From Juglans regia (taxonomy: Eukaryota > Streptophyta > Magnoliopsida > Fagales > Juglandaceae), in NCBI RefSeq assembly GCF_001411555.2, contig NC_049910.1, positions 37,363,250-37,427,249 of the forward strand: 64,000 bases of DNA, written 5' to 3'. Each line of letters opens with the position of its first letter. The first letter of the stretch is position 1. Made by a program: the position numbers and the translations under genes. The notes under the pieces are model-generated. The model was given only the letters and a program-made list of their open reading frames with translations. It was not told where the DNA came from and did not search any database. Below are positions 36,886 to 54,329 of this stretch, in pieces.

Positions 36886-37112
36886 GTTGGTTCGTATTCA
36901 TTTTCTCGGTATTTACATGATGGTTTTAATTAATGCGATCGATCAGCTACCTACTAATAGCTGACCATTCCTACCAAAAGAAAGTTGGTCAACTTTGTAC
37001 CAATTTTAGCGACCGGAAAGTTAGCAATATATACAATGTTATTTCCCAACAAAAACAAAGAAATTAATGAACCAATTCCATGCACGATTAACGCGATCCT
37101 GGGATATCAATG
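36886..37112 (+). repeat. Dispersed duplication, copy 1
   Basis: About 227 bp, beginning GTTGGTTCGTATTCATTTTC and ending near ACGCGATCCTGGGATA. The same sequence, roughly 85-90% identical by eye, occurs in direct orientation at 40988-41213. The two copies bracket a block of mobile elements. The function is unknown. Confidence 0.8.
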
Positions 37113-37120
37113 TTGACTTA

Positions 37121-37531
37121 GGCTCGGTTCGGATAAACGGTTCAAATGAAATGAGATAAGATGAGATATTTTAAATAATAATGAAATTTTTTATTTAAGA
37201 TGAGATGAGATAGTTTGTAAAAAAATATATATTTAGATAGTGAGATGAAATGAGATTGTTTTTACTTTTTGGGACTTGAAAAATATGTGCATCCCACGAT
37301 ATTTTTAGAGCATCCGAATCCTTGAGATTTTATATTGTTCACGTCAGGTTGTCCTGTTCATTTACCATTTTGAACTATTCATTGTCAATTTTATACTGTT
37401 TATTTATTATTTATTTAAGTGGATGTTCTTAAAACTTAGAGATGAAATACAATGTTTGAATAGACAAAACCCTAGGACTGTACAACATATATGAGATACA
37501 TATGAGATGGTTTGATCATCCAAATCAGGCC
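37121..37531. mobile_element. Tourist-like MITE (GGCC...TTTGGAT family)
   Basis: Ends GGCTCGGTTCGGAT and ATCCAAATCAGGCC are inverted, with TTA duplicated at 37118-37120 and 37532-37534. Arms are rich in GAGATGAGAT. Related copies or fragments lie at 29519, 37728, 42733, 51683, 53867 and 54079. Confidence 0.75.
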
Positions 37532-37727
37532 TTAGAAAGATTCCAGATAGACAACATGCAGTTAAAAAGAAATCTTCATATTTAATTATAAGACAACAAC
37601 ATAAACTCAACAAAAGACAAGTCATGTTTGTAGTCGGCCAGCCACTTCAAGACTTTCATCCATCTTTTTAAAGTTGGCTTAAAAAATGTCGACATATATT
37701 TACGTTAGTGGCGCGCAATACTATAGT

Positions 37728-37905
37728 TGTGTTTAGATGTTGAAATGAGTTGAGTTGAGATAATAAAATATTGTTAGAATATTATTTTTTAATATTATTA
37801 TTATTTTGAGATTTGAAAAAGTTGAATTGTTTATTATATTTTGTATTGGGATTTGAAAAAATTGTAATGATGAGTTGAGATGAGTTTGTGATCCAAACGA
37901 AGCCA
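37728..37905. mobile_element. MITE of the GGCC/GATGAGAT family
   Basis: GTGTTTAGATGTTGAAATGAG at the left and GAGATGAGTTTGTGATCCAAAC at the right form inverted ends around TTTTTAATATTATTATT. The internal AGAATATTATTTTTTAATAT block is shared with 51740-51780 and 53920-53945. Confidence 0.55.
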
Positions 37906-37985
37906 TATCCATCGGCTGTATATTAATTTCATGCATGCAGTTACTGTTTTGATGACTTTTGAAGAAAATAAGTATAAATGAAATT

Positions 37986-40985
37986 TGGAAGAGATTTCTA
38001 TATTTTTGGAATGAATGTTATATATATACATTGAGAGGACTTATTTATACATAAAGAAGCTAAGTAAAATCAGGAAGTATATAAATACAATATCTCCTAA
38101 TCTAGGTAGTATTCTAATCAAAGTAATATAAATCAATTCCCCTTGAAATTCTAGATGGTAGAACCAATTTAAGTTTGGAAACAAGATCACGAATGGGATG
38201 TCGTAAAAATGTCAGCACACCATCTTCAGAGTTGATGGAGCAAAGAAGCAAGGTGTCTTGCTAAAGATGATGCCTAATGAAATGACAATCAATCTTGATA
38301 TGTTTGGTATACTCATGAAAAACATCATTATGAGTATTTTGTATGGCACTTCGATTGTCACAATAAATTGAAGAACTAGTCGTTTGAGTTGCACTCATAT
38401 ATGCCAAAAGCTAGTGTAACCATAAAAGCTCATAAGATGTAGTGTGAGCAAGAGCACGATACTCAAATTCTATATTAGAGCCAGCAACAACAAATTGTTT
38501 CTTATTACGCCAAGAAAGCATATGAGTCCTTAGTAAGAAGCAATAACCAGTGGTAGATCGATGATTAGTGGAATCTCTACCCCAGTCAGCATCAAGATAA
38601 GCTCGAAGCATAAGAGATGAGTGTGAGGAAAAATACAGTCTATGAGACAGAGTCTCTTGATGTAACACAAGATACGAAGAACTGTAGCATAGTGGGTAGA
38701 TCGAGGAACACTCATAAACTGGCTAACAAATGTATCGCATAAGTCGTGTGATAGTAAGATAAATAAGACTATCAACCAACTACCTATAGAAAGTAGCATC
38801 AGAAAAAGGATCACCATTGGTAGCAAGAAGCTTGACATTGGTCTCAAAATGCATGAGTATTGACAGTCTTGCTATTAGTCAAATCAGCCTGAGAAAGCAA
38901 AATAGAAGCATATTTAGATTGAGATAGGTAATAACCATCTGTGCCATTAGTAACCTCAAGTCCAATAAATTAGTTGAGTTTGTCCAAGTCATTCATCTCA
39001 AAATTTTGACTCGAAAATGTTTAAAATTTTTGTATCCCAAAAATGTCATTTCCGTTGATATAATCATATTGTCGACATATAGAATGATCATAATAATACT
39101 CGGATCAGTGGTCTGTAGAAACCATATAGAGTCATATGAGTTGGGAACAAAACCTTGTTGAGCGGCCACATAACTGAATTTGGCAAACCATGCACGAGGA
39201 ACTTGAAACCATAAAGAGCATGACGAAGGCAATAGACTTTGTGGGGAGGATGCTCATAGCCAAGTGAATGTTACATATATTACAGTTGTACACCAATGGG
39301 TTCAACGTTGGTTTCGATGCCAAACCTAGACCCCACCGACGTCTGCCATGAGTCTATTGAGTTGGCTGAAACCGGTCGTTTGACATGAGAGTTTAGAAGA
39401 AAGTTGCAGACGAGGAAACGGTGTGAACTGGGGAAGAAAAAGATGCGGGGAAGAAGAATAAGGGAGGGTTATTAATCCATTTTGAAACGGCAAAGCCAAA
39501 CAACACCATTCTATTATGTTTTTTTTTTTTTAAATTCTAGGCCCTAAAAGACGTCATTTCACCCATTTAAGTGAAACAACACCATTTCATTTACATATAT
39601 TTTGAAATATATATATATATATATATAAACGGTTGGGCAACTCAACAGTTCTATCCTGGTTCAAACCGATGCCGAACCAGCTGACATAAATTTTCATATA
39701 TTCCTGTCGCACGCCGGCCGATTCCTTGCCAGTTTCGGCCAGTTCTGTGCTCCGACTATTAGTTTGAGTCGGAGCCGGTTGGTTTTCTTGGTTCCTATAC
39801 AACCCTAACATATATATTTCTTCAACAAGATCACCATTCAAAAAGGAATTCTTGACATCCATCTGAAATAATTTTCATCAACAAACGGAAGCAACTGCAA
39901 GCAAAGATATAACAGAAGTAAGTCGTGCAACAAGTGCAAAAGTTTCCTCAAATTCAATATCTTATTTTTGGGAAAAATCCTTGGCCACAAGGCGAGCCTT
40001 GTATTGCCCCACGGATCTATCTGCATGAGTCTTAATTTTGTATACCCACTTGCATCCAACTGCAAAGTTTCCATGAGGTGAATCAACTAGGTCCCGAGTA
40101 CAAGTTCTGGAGAATGCATCTAATTTATCATACATGGTTTTTTGCTAAAGATGATCAGAATTAGCTTTCACGATAAGTTCAAAGTTCATGAAAAGTAGTT
40201 AAAGCATAAAAACATTGATAATTTAATAGATGTATAGGAGGTGCTCTTACTCGACTAGAGTGGCGAGGTTCAAATACCTAGGAGAACTCTAGGACATGTA
40301 ATGAAATTAAAGGATTATTAGTCTAATCAGGCATATCAGAAGGGGCTGTAGAGAGACTATTTGAGTAGTTGGACGGCTCTGCAATGAAGTCAGGGACTGA
40401 ATCGATGTGAATATTAGTGAACATAGAAATACTGCGAAGGTGAAGAAGAGAAACGAAAAATATTGGTAAATATTTTTATGTTCCAAGAACGTCACATGAC
40501 GAGAAATACGAAGATGTCTAGTAATGGGAGATCATAACAATGATAGCCTTTTTGTGAAATCTCATAACCAATGAAAAACATAACCGAGAACAATGTTCAA
40601 GTTTGGTGTTTTCATGTGGAGTGAAAGTGACAAAACAAGCACACCCAAAAATATGGAATAAAGAGTAATCAAGAATTCTACCTTAGAGAATCTCAAAAAG
40701 TGCTTTGTTGTGAATAGTTTGTGAGAAAACCCGATTGATAGTGTATACAGTGAAATCATCTTCACCTCACAATCATTTAAGAACAGAGGCAGAATCAAGA
40801 AGAGTATGTACAATGTCTAATATGTGTCTGTGTTTTCTTCCGACACGTCCATTCTGTTGAGAAGTATAAGGACAGTGGCTTGGGAAATGGTCTCTTGTCG
40901 GGATAAATAATCAAGAAAAGATTTTTCATTATATAAATAGTCAAGTTATTTACATTATCGTTAATCAAACTCAAATGTAAATTAT
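37986..40985 (-). mobile_element. Truncated Ty1/copia remnant (copia B)
   Basis: On the minus strand, from high to low coordinates: integrase end (PYTSQQNGRV then GRKHRHI, the usual Glu changed to Gly; about 40860-40800), connecting region, reverse transcriptase (MDVKNSFLNGDLVEEIYM at about 39862-39812, then, after an interrupting insert, YEHPPHKVY...ALYGF at about 39255-39200, and ILYVDN at about 39080), and RNase H (STTGYCFLL, SWRNKKQFVV at about 38580-38490). A polypurine AAGGGGAAT at about 38136-38144 precedes a probable 3' LTR (about 37986-38135). Gag, protease, the integrase front and 5' LTR are missing. Multiple frameshifts and stops, and YVDD reads YVDN, so it is inactive. Confidence 0.85.
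39274..39815. mobile_element. Non-autonomous hAT-like element nested in copia B
   Basis: Element 39282-39807 is flanked by the 8-bp duplication ACATATAT (39274-39281, 39808-39815). Inverted ends are TACAGTTGTACACC and, on the other strand, TAGGGTTGTATAGG. Removing it rejoins the reverse-transcriptase reading EEIYM to LGYEHPP, so it inserted into copia B after that element arrived. The interior contains GGCCGG-rich segments and a TA run, with no transposase. Confidence 0.85.
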
Positions 40986-40987
40986 AA

Positions 40988-41213
40988 GTTGGTACGTATT
41001 CATTTTCTCGAAATCCACATGATGGCTTTAATTAACGCTTGATCGAACAGCTAGCTAGCTGTGGTTGACCATTCCTACCAAAAGAAAGGTCGACTTTCTA
41101 CCAATTTTAGTGACAGGAAAATTAATAATATATACAATGTTATTTCCCTGCAAAAACAAATAAATTAATGAACCAATTCTATGTACGATTAACGCGATTC
41201 TGGGATACTAATG
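40988..41213 (+). repeat. Dispersed duplication, copy 2
   Basis: Partner of 36886-37112, starting GTTGGTACGTATTCATTTTC. It abuts the truncated end of copia B. See copy 1. Confidence 0.8.
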
Positions 41214-43195
41214 AGTGTATGAAACAGCACTCTAAATACCCTATTATTAGACTAAAATTTTAAAATAAGAATAGAAATTATATGAATTAATCTGTATTGT
41301 CAAATTGAGTTTCTATTCACTTTGGGATACTCCTAATCAGATTTTTATGTTTAATTTCAGGGTTTATAAAGAGCAAATCAAAACCCAGTCAAATTCAAAA
41401 GACTTTCAAGTGGGCAAGACGTTGGTGCAACCTATGAATTTTCAACGAGTGTATGACTCTTCAAATAAGAATAATGATGGGATTAGAGAGTAATTCGGAT
41501 CAAAAGAAAAAGTCAAGAGTCCAAAATGCGCTAAAAGACAACCTGGACATATTTTAGTATTTTAATCGTAACATTCTACTCACATATCGGATTGATGCAA
41601 TTCTTGATACGATGTAAAACCGTCTTAAAGGGCTACAAATTTGTCTATAATAGAGATTTCTAAATTCAAAATTCTGAACCGCATACATGGCTACCAATAT
41701 AAGTCCTAAAATTTAGGTAATTTTTTATGCGAGCATCATGAAGACATTAAAGTTTCTTTCCTACCCTATATAAGTATATTATTAGCACGGAATTTGAGAA
41801 TTTTTAAAGGAGAGACGGCTCATTTCTGAAGAGAGGAGAAAAATATTATTTTTATTAATTTTTAGTTCTTCCATGGAGAACTAAATCTTGGGTAAAGCCT
41901 AGGGCGGAAATTGAGCGGTAAAAATATTTTGACTTTATTTCGATTCATAGATTAAACTTTATTGTTTAAGATTTTAGGATTCAATTCTCTATTTGTTTTG
42001 GATATTATCAGTTTGAGACAATTATATTAAATCTTGCTATGTTTGGATTTTGTTGAGCTATAGGATTATGAATATATGATTGTGACTTAAACAGGCTTTT
42101 CATGCCACTGATGTTCTTCCAAACTTAGGTTTGACAGAGATGGGTTCCTCCCAAACCCATATTTATGTTCTTCTTCTTTGATCATTATAAGGAGGGCACA
42201 TAAGTACGATCTCTCAACCTTTCTTCTAGATCCCCCTATTACTCGCTGAGTCTCTTGGACTCGTAATAGCTAACTTCAGCCTGCATCCACTAGCTAGGAT
42301 GCTCGATCATCTGCATTAGTGTATTTACCTTTAATTTGTTTCATTAAATTTTGAAATATATGCACACTACATTTATAGGATCGATCGTATGGTCAGCATA
42401 ATCAAATCATGTACTATAGGTACCTTATGATCGATCACTCTAAATATAAGTAGGATGTAGTTAATTAGGTTGATATTTTGACAATATCGAAACATTAATA
42501 AGGGGGTAAATTAAGAACCTTTAGCATGCAAGCATGTATATACAAATCAAATATAAGGTACTGAAGGCTAGCTAGCTGCTAGTACATCTCCCACCTCCTA
42601 TCCTTTCATGTTTTGTGCCCTATTCATTTTTTTTTCCTATTTTTTTTTTCTTTGGTACCACAATTTTATCACATGCATTTGATTAATATTCCCAAGCTAG
42701 CTGCATGCACAAGTAAAGTATGTTCTGGCTAACTGGGCCCATTTGGATTAAAAGTTGATTTCAACTCATCTCATCTCATATCATCTAATTATTATAATTT
42801 TTTTTAAATTTTCACACAAACTATAATAAACAATTCAATTTTTTCAAATTTCAAAACAATAATAATATTAAAAAAATAATATTCTAACAATATTTTATTC
42901 AACTCTCAACTCATCTCATCTCAACTGACTATCGAAACCTCACATAACTCTCACACTAGCTAATTAAGAGCAATATGACTTTTGCTCAAGGAAGAACTAG
43001 TTAAGGCTATTTAATAAGAGTAATGTTAGGTATAAATCTTAAATAAATAAATTTTGGATAACTAGTCATTTGTAAAAAAAGTGAGTCCTACTAAAAAAAA
43101 TAACATTTTTATAACTTTTTAAAATAGAATCTATTTTTTTACAAAGATGAAATCATTTCTCTGATAATAAGCCAAAACCAAGCAAAAGACTTTTT
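41214..43195. other. AT-rich intergenic region with a MITE
   Basis: No gene seen. A GATGAGAT-family MITE spans about 42733-42940 (GGGCCCATTTGGATTAAAAG at the left; TCATCTCATCTCAACTGAC at the right). Confidence 0.5.
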
Positions 43196-43199
43196 CTAA

Positions 43200-44035
43200 G
43201 CAAAAGGTTTTTTTTCTCTGTTTTCTCTCTAGCCAAGACTCCACATCGCCTCACCCAGGAAGCTTTTCCGTTCACTGGGGGGAGGGGGTTGGTGCTTCGG
43301 CTTCACCCACCTCCCCTCCTCGCCGACCATGACTTTGTCTATTTCCAGTTGGTTTTCTAGTTTTTTTTTTCCATTAGCACCGTCACTTGCCGATCTGCTA
43401 CTTTCCAAAGATATAGGGCCGATCGTCCAGATGGTGGAAGAAATCTGCTCATATGTGCGGCGCGTACGCCTCACGCACGGCTTATGCCACTCATGAGATT
43501 CATGCGCCGCCGCACCTCGGAGAACTCTTTGCCGCCACGCACAGCAGTTCTGGGACCAGCGGCATCGGATTTTTCAGATCTGATTGTTCTCTTCACTCCA
43601 GATGTGGCATGTGGCTTGCATGCGCCGCCATCGCCAGTAACGGTCCCTCACTGGTGATTTGTCACAATTTCTGATTGTTACGTTATGTTCTCGATTTCCC
43701 TAACCAATGATTGAGTGAAAGTGGATGTGAAAGTTTCTTCCGACCAATCCAAACTAACAAGTTGCAGCACACAACCCTTTATTGTGGCTTCTAGTAACAT
43801 ATCTATTGTCTGTTTATCAGACTATATAAAAACCGTCACCAAGCGGTCTCCTCTTATGGAAAATGGGTGAGAGCCATATACTTTTGACTCTTGATCCCTC
43901 TTTTTCTTTTTAGTATTGTAATATATTGGTTTTGGAAGAATTGTAAGAGACTCTCATCTCATTAAATTTTGTATCTTGTATCTTGTAACCGCTAATTTAT
44001 ATATAAATGTTCTACTTTGTTGAGGAAAAAAAAAA
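43200..44035 (+). mobile_element. Second poly(A)-tailed retroposon related to the 3-kb one
   Basis: Shares TTCTCTCTA, the GGGGGTTGGTGCTTCGGCTTC block (about 43282-43300, compare 3043-3065) and TTTGTCTATTT with the element at 2970-4084. Like it, this copy has a GC-rich middle (43400-43660) and a T-rich 3' part ending in an A tail (about 44025-44035). Flanking AAAACCAAGCAAAAG (43173) and AAAACCAGTAAAG (44039) could be an eroded target duplication. No recognisable protein. Confidence 0.5.
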
Positions 44036-44329
44036 ACGAAAACCAGTAAAGCTAACTTCATTTGGGTACGTAAGTTTCAATAAAAGTAAAGAAGTAAGGA
44101 TAGAATCCTCAATAAATGCAGACTTCGTGGGGTTTTCTGTAAATCCAGCACCCCGCAGCGTATAAACTATAAAGTTCGACTTTCTTCCATTTCATTTCTA
44201 GCCGTAGGGAGCTGACTAGAAAACCCCCCCCCCTCTCTCTCTCTCTCTCAGTCGTAATTCTTACTTCAATTAACAACTCCAAAGAAAATTCAGGTACCCT
44301 ATCTCTTTCTGTTTCTCACTACTCCTAAT

Positions 44330-45079
44330 TAGGGGTGTCAAATCGTATTAATGGGTCGTGTTCGTGTCGTGTCAAGACATGTACATTACACTTAACGGGT
44401 CAACACAAACACGACCCGTTAAGGATTTCGTATCAAAATTCCAAACCCGAACACGACACGGTAAGATAACGGGTTGACACGACACGACCCGTTATGACCC
44501 GTTAATGAATAATAAATAAATTGACATGATATGACAGGACACGACCCGTTCCGTTTCAACCCGTTTACGTTAATAAGTTGAACAGATACGATACGACACG
44601 ACACAACCCGTTTGATTTAATTGATTTTATATAAATATTTAAATATAAATAATATCTATAAAAAATAAAAAACTAACTACAAGTCTAAAATTACAATCCA
44701 AACAAATATGATCCACACAATTTATAATAATATTCATTATCAAATATAATAAACAAAACATATAATGTTAATATATTAATATTACAATCCCAAATATAAT
44801 AAAAAATTTAAAATACAAATCTAAACAAATTTAGAATTTGAAGAAGAAAGTGGAGCATCCTCTTTGCCCTTTAGGTCTAAGGGTATAAAGGTAAATTTAA
44901 TTTTCTTAACGGGTCATAACGGGTCATAACGGGTTGACCCGTTAGTGACCCGTTAAGCAATCGTGTCATAACGGGTCAACCCGTTTTGATCCGAACCCGT
45001 TAAGGTTAAACCCTAACCCGCTTTTATCGTGTCGTGTTCGTATTGGGTTAACGGGTCGTGTCACGTATTGCCACCCCTA
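44330..45079. mobile_element. Non-autonomous hAT-like element upstream of the thiolase CDS
   Basis: An 8-bp duplication CTCCTAAT flanks it (44322-44329, 45080-45087). Inverted ends are TAGGGGTGTCAAATCG and, on the opposite strand, TAGGGGTGGCAATACG. The interior is packed with AACGGGT / ACCCGTT repeats in both orientations around an AT-rich core. It lies in what appears to be a 5' UTR intron (donor near CAG/GTACC at 44293, acceptor TTTGCAG at 45967) of the acetyl-CoA acetyltransferase gene. Confidence 0.88.
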
Positions 45080-45987
45080 CTCCTAATCTATCTGTCTTAA
45101 ATTTTCTCTTCTTAATAATTACTCCACGATTTTCCTGGCATTTCTCTTCATTTTTTTCTGTCCACTTAAGTCTACCAATTTGCTCATGTTGATGATTCCT
45201 ACTGTGTTATATTAGATCTGTTTAATTAAGGAAATAACAAAGTGGAATTACCAGACTAATTATTTCATATTGGAGACGCATGCATGTGTGATTGAAGTGG
45301 AATCCTCACTTTCTGTTCCGGTTGTTCATAAAGCTGTAACAAGAAGCTTGGAATATTACGTTTATTTTTTATTTGGTTCCCATCGACCAAAAGCAAGAAC
45401 GAAAGGCAAAATGAGAGTCTCTCCTCAAACTTAGATAGTCTCTGTCGTCCCCATTAAGAATTGGTTTTATCGAATCTGAAGGAAAACTTGGAAATCTGGA
45501 ATGTTGGAGTTCGTTGATTTGTTCATTCGAAAATATGTGGGTTATTGAAATGTTCTGGTTTTGCCAAATAATATATTTTTCTCTTCGCTTAGTACGATTA
45601 GCATAAACATAATTTGTAGCCGGATGTACCAGAATTTCCCGACGCAAAGTTTTTGGTTTTCCTAATAATTTGAAGCTGCTTTGGCGTTAGTTCCCTAAAA
45701 GAATGATAATTTGTGTTTTTGTGCGTGCGTGTGTGTTGTTTAAACTTCTATTGATCTTTCTATCATTTTTGGTTCCCCTGAAATCAACACGGGTTAGTGA
45801 AAGCAAGAAAAACTGCGTTTCTAATTTGTTTTTAGGTACCTTATGCTTTGGTTTTGCTTTGAAATGGATAATTAGGGTGGCCATGCTTAAATGCGTGCTT
45901 AATTATTTGATTTTGTATATTATTTATTTTTCTCTCTCAAATGCTAATTAAATCGGTGAATTTGCAGATTTTCTTTTTCATTTATTT

Positions 45988-51011
<5,024 letters not shown>

Positions 51012-52150
51012 ATAAGCCTTTTTCATGTTAGGTAATCCCGCATAGGAATGCCATTTCTTTCCCACTCGCGATGCCTGAATGAGAGCTTTTTAAATAATTG
51101 GTTTATCCTCATCGGCCTTAATTACTTCACCTGGTTAATGGTGGCTAGCTTTGCGTACTTCAGGCAGGATATGAAGTTGGTAGCTTCTCGTGGAAGATGA
51201 AACTCTGCTGGCATCAAAGCGCGATGTTTGGAAATTTTATCGCCGTTTCTTTCATATTCTTTTTCTAGAATAAACCCGAAGTGTGATCATAACAGGAATA
51301 TAATTAATATTTCTAATCTCTCTCTATGAGTTTCTAATTTCTTCTAATGCCGAGGTTATTTTAGATTATTTGAGTTGATATGTAAATAGTAATATTTTAT
51401 GAATCTCATTAAGATGTGTTTTAATGTAAATAAGTTGAAATATGTATTTGAATATATGAAGTAGATTGATGTTTAATTTTTTATAAGAAGTTAAAAAAGT
51501 AATGATTTTCTCAATAATTAATTTGAGGTAGATTGAGATGATATTGACATCTAAACATATCCTTAATTGGGTGGTTTGGTGTGCAATGTGCATCGATCGG
51601 AGAGCCTGGTTTTGGGGTTCAGTGCTGATTGCTTCAATAAATCAATAAATAAAGGTGGGTTAAGTTAATTCTTATGGATATAGTTACGGTTTGGATAGTG
51701 AATTAAGATTAGATAAAATAAGTTGAGATAAAAATTAAAAGTTGAATAAAATATCGTTGGAATATTATTTTTTAATATTATTATTATTTTTATATTTGAA
51801 AAAGTTAAATTGTTTATTATATTTTATGTGAGAATTTGAGAAAGTTGTGATGATGAGATAAGATAAAATGAAATATTTATAGTATCCAAACGGGGCCCGA
51901 CAACCACTTCAAGCCGGATGTTTTCTAAACTATCATCTAAAATAGCATTTGGATGTTGAAATGATCTTATGTGATCTATGAATAGTAGTGCTTTGTGGGT
52001 CCTGTTGAAATGTGTTTGAATTTAAATATATTGAGATTTGTGTTTGAATGTATAAAGTAGGTTGTGATGAATTTAATTTTTTTATAATAAGTTGAAAAAG
52101 TAGTAGGTTTCATCAATGATTTATTTGAGATGAGTCGAAGTGTGCTTGCC
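51012..52150. other. 3' flank of the thiolase gene with a MITE
   Basis: No gene seen. The 3' UTR probably lies in 51012-51300. A GATGAGAT-family MITE spans about 51683-51898 (CGGTTTGGATAGTG to GTATCCAAACGGGGCCC). Eroded relatives of it occur at 51365-51560 and 51950-52140. Confidence 0.5.
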
Positions 52151-53856
52151 AACTAAACTAGGGGTGATATCGGTCCGGTCTTGGACGGTTTTGTTGTAGA
52201 CCGGATCGGACCTATTCGGTCCAGGGATTTTCCACCTTGGACCGGACCAAGTATATATAGGACCGATCAGCTCCGGTCTAGGGTCTGTCTATTTGGTTTG
52301 GACATGTACCAAATGGGCTATTCAGCCCATATAAGTCTGATTTTTTTTTTTTGCCCAATTTCAATTATTTTCGGCCCACTTCAAATTTTGTACATTTTTT
52401 TAGTTAAAAATACTAAAAAAAACTTGATCTTGAAAAATATAATGATAAAAGAAAACTAATCTATATAAAAAACTAGAAAAACCAAAAAATAATAATAATA
52501 ATACAAAAGTTATTACAAATTACAAATTATAATCTAAAACTTAATATTCGTAATATATAATGGGTAATTTCTAAACTTCTAAGGGGTAACAAATATTCTT
52601 CCAGTTGCATTCATGATATACTATACTATTATACATACATTATGATATAATCCTATAACTCTCATGATATATTAATATATACTAATACTATATATTATAC
52701 TATTAAAGACTATAGTGTTACTGTTACTACTATATATAGACTTATAGTGTGTGTGTATATATATATTATAATGATATAGTGATATTAATACTATGTATTA
52801 TATAATAATACATTGATATAAATTATTACTAATACTATTATTACTATATACTATATTAATAATTTAATAATGATATTAATACTATATAATAATATATGGT
52901 CATTAGTCATAGACTCATAGTGATATTAATAATTTAACACTATATATAGACAATAGACTTATAGACTTATAGTGATTTAGTTATAATTCATAATTATAGT
53001 TATAGACTATAGTAACTTAGTTTAGTTATAATTATATTGACGATATTAATTATTACTTTATTACCAACTTAAAGTATGTTAATGCATAATGAGCCATTGA
53101 ATTTGAGCCATATACAACTTTTAACATTTTGTATATGAAGCAATAAGCATAAATAATTTAATTATCCATAAATATTACATCCATAATTGTGAAAAATACA
53201 TACTTAACATACTATTATAAATAAGCATAAAATATTTAATTATACATACTATTATAAATTTGTAAATTATACATATATTATAATTTATACTATAACTCTT
53301 AATACTTAATAGTATTAGTAATACATTAAAGAAGATATTAATACATTGATACTAAATAGTAAATATATATAGTTATAAACTTATAGTGATTAATTATTAT
53401 GAATCATGATTAATATAACTATATAATAGTATTAGTATAAAGTATTAGACTATATTATAGCTATATATTAGTAATATTAGTATAAGTATAACTATATAAC
53501 TATATAGTCTATACTTTTTTTTTTATTTGTGTATACTATAGTCTATACTTAATTTATAATTATAATATAGTATAATTATATATTAGTTAGTGATAAGATT
53601 AGGTTAGATGAAAATTATATAATTAATTATATATATAAATTATAAAATATTTTTTTTTATTTACATTCGGTCCGGTCCGGGCCGGTCCGGTCTAAAAAAC
53701 CCCTAGACCGTGAATCGGACCGAATGAACTTGGTCCTATAAAATTCGGACCGGACCGGACCGGGACCAACCTCGGTCTGGTCCGGTCCGGACCGAATTGG
53801 CCGGTCCGATCGGTTTTTCCAATCTGGACCGCCCGATGCTCACCCCTAAACTAAAC
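52151..53856. mobile_element. Large non-autonomous hAT-like element (1.69 kb)
   Basis: Element 52159-53848 is flanked by the 8-bp duplication AACTAAAC (52151-52158, 53849-53856). Inverted ends are TAGGGGTGATATCGG and, on the other strand, TAGGGGTGAGCATCGG. About 150-200 bp at each end is full of GGTCCGG/CCGGACC repeats. The roughly 1.3-kb centre (52400-53640) is very AT-rich with many TATAGTGATATTAA-like repeats and no open frame of interest. Confidence 0.88.
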
Positions 53857-53866
53857 ATAGTCGGCC

Positions 53867-54329
53867 TTGTTTGTTTTTTTAGATAAGATGAGTTGAGATG
53901 AAAGTTGAATAAAATATTGTTAGAATATATTTTTTTAATATTATTTTTATTTTGGGATTTGAAAAAGTTAAATTGTTTATTTTATTTTGTATAAAAATTT
54001 GTAAAAGTTGTAATGATTAGAAGGGCTGCAGCCCCTCCCCTCAACAAAATATGTACTCATGTTTATAGTTTATTTGTTTGGAAACAATTTTCATTTTATC
54101 ACATCTCATTTCATCTCATTTTATCTCATTCCTAAACATCATTCAAATACAAACACTTTCAAACTAATCATTACAACTTTTTCAAATTTTTAAAAAAATT
54201 AATTCAATTTTTTAAATCTCAAAACAAAAATAGTAAAAAAAATTCTACTTTAACAATATTTTAACTTTATAATATTTTTTATTCAAATGTTTCTCTCTCA
54301 TCTTTCAAAACTAAATAAATATTTAATTC
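53867..54329. repeat. Two fragments of the GATGAGAT MITE family
   Basis: 53867-54030 carries TAAGATGAGTTGAGATGAAAG and GAATATATTTTTTTAATATT. 54079-54329 carries the opposite-strand version (CATCTCATTTCATCTCATTT...). Neither has clear paired ends with a TTA/TAA duplication. Confidence 0.5.

Noticed and set aside
40240..40290. GCGAGGTTCAAATACC as a tRNA T-arm
   Set aside because: No acceptor-stem or anticodon arm could be matched around it, and it lies within copia B coding remnants.
36886..41213. The 227-bp repeats as LTRs of the enclosed copia
   Set aside because: They do not begin TG or end CA, no primer-binding site or polypurine tract adjoins them, and copia B has its own polypurine tract at about 38140.
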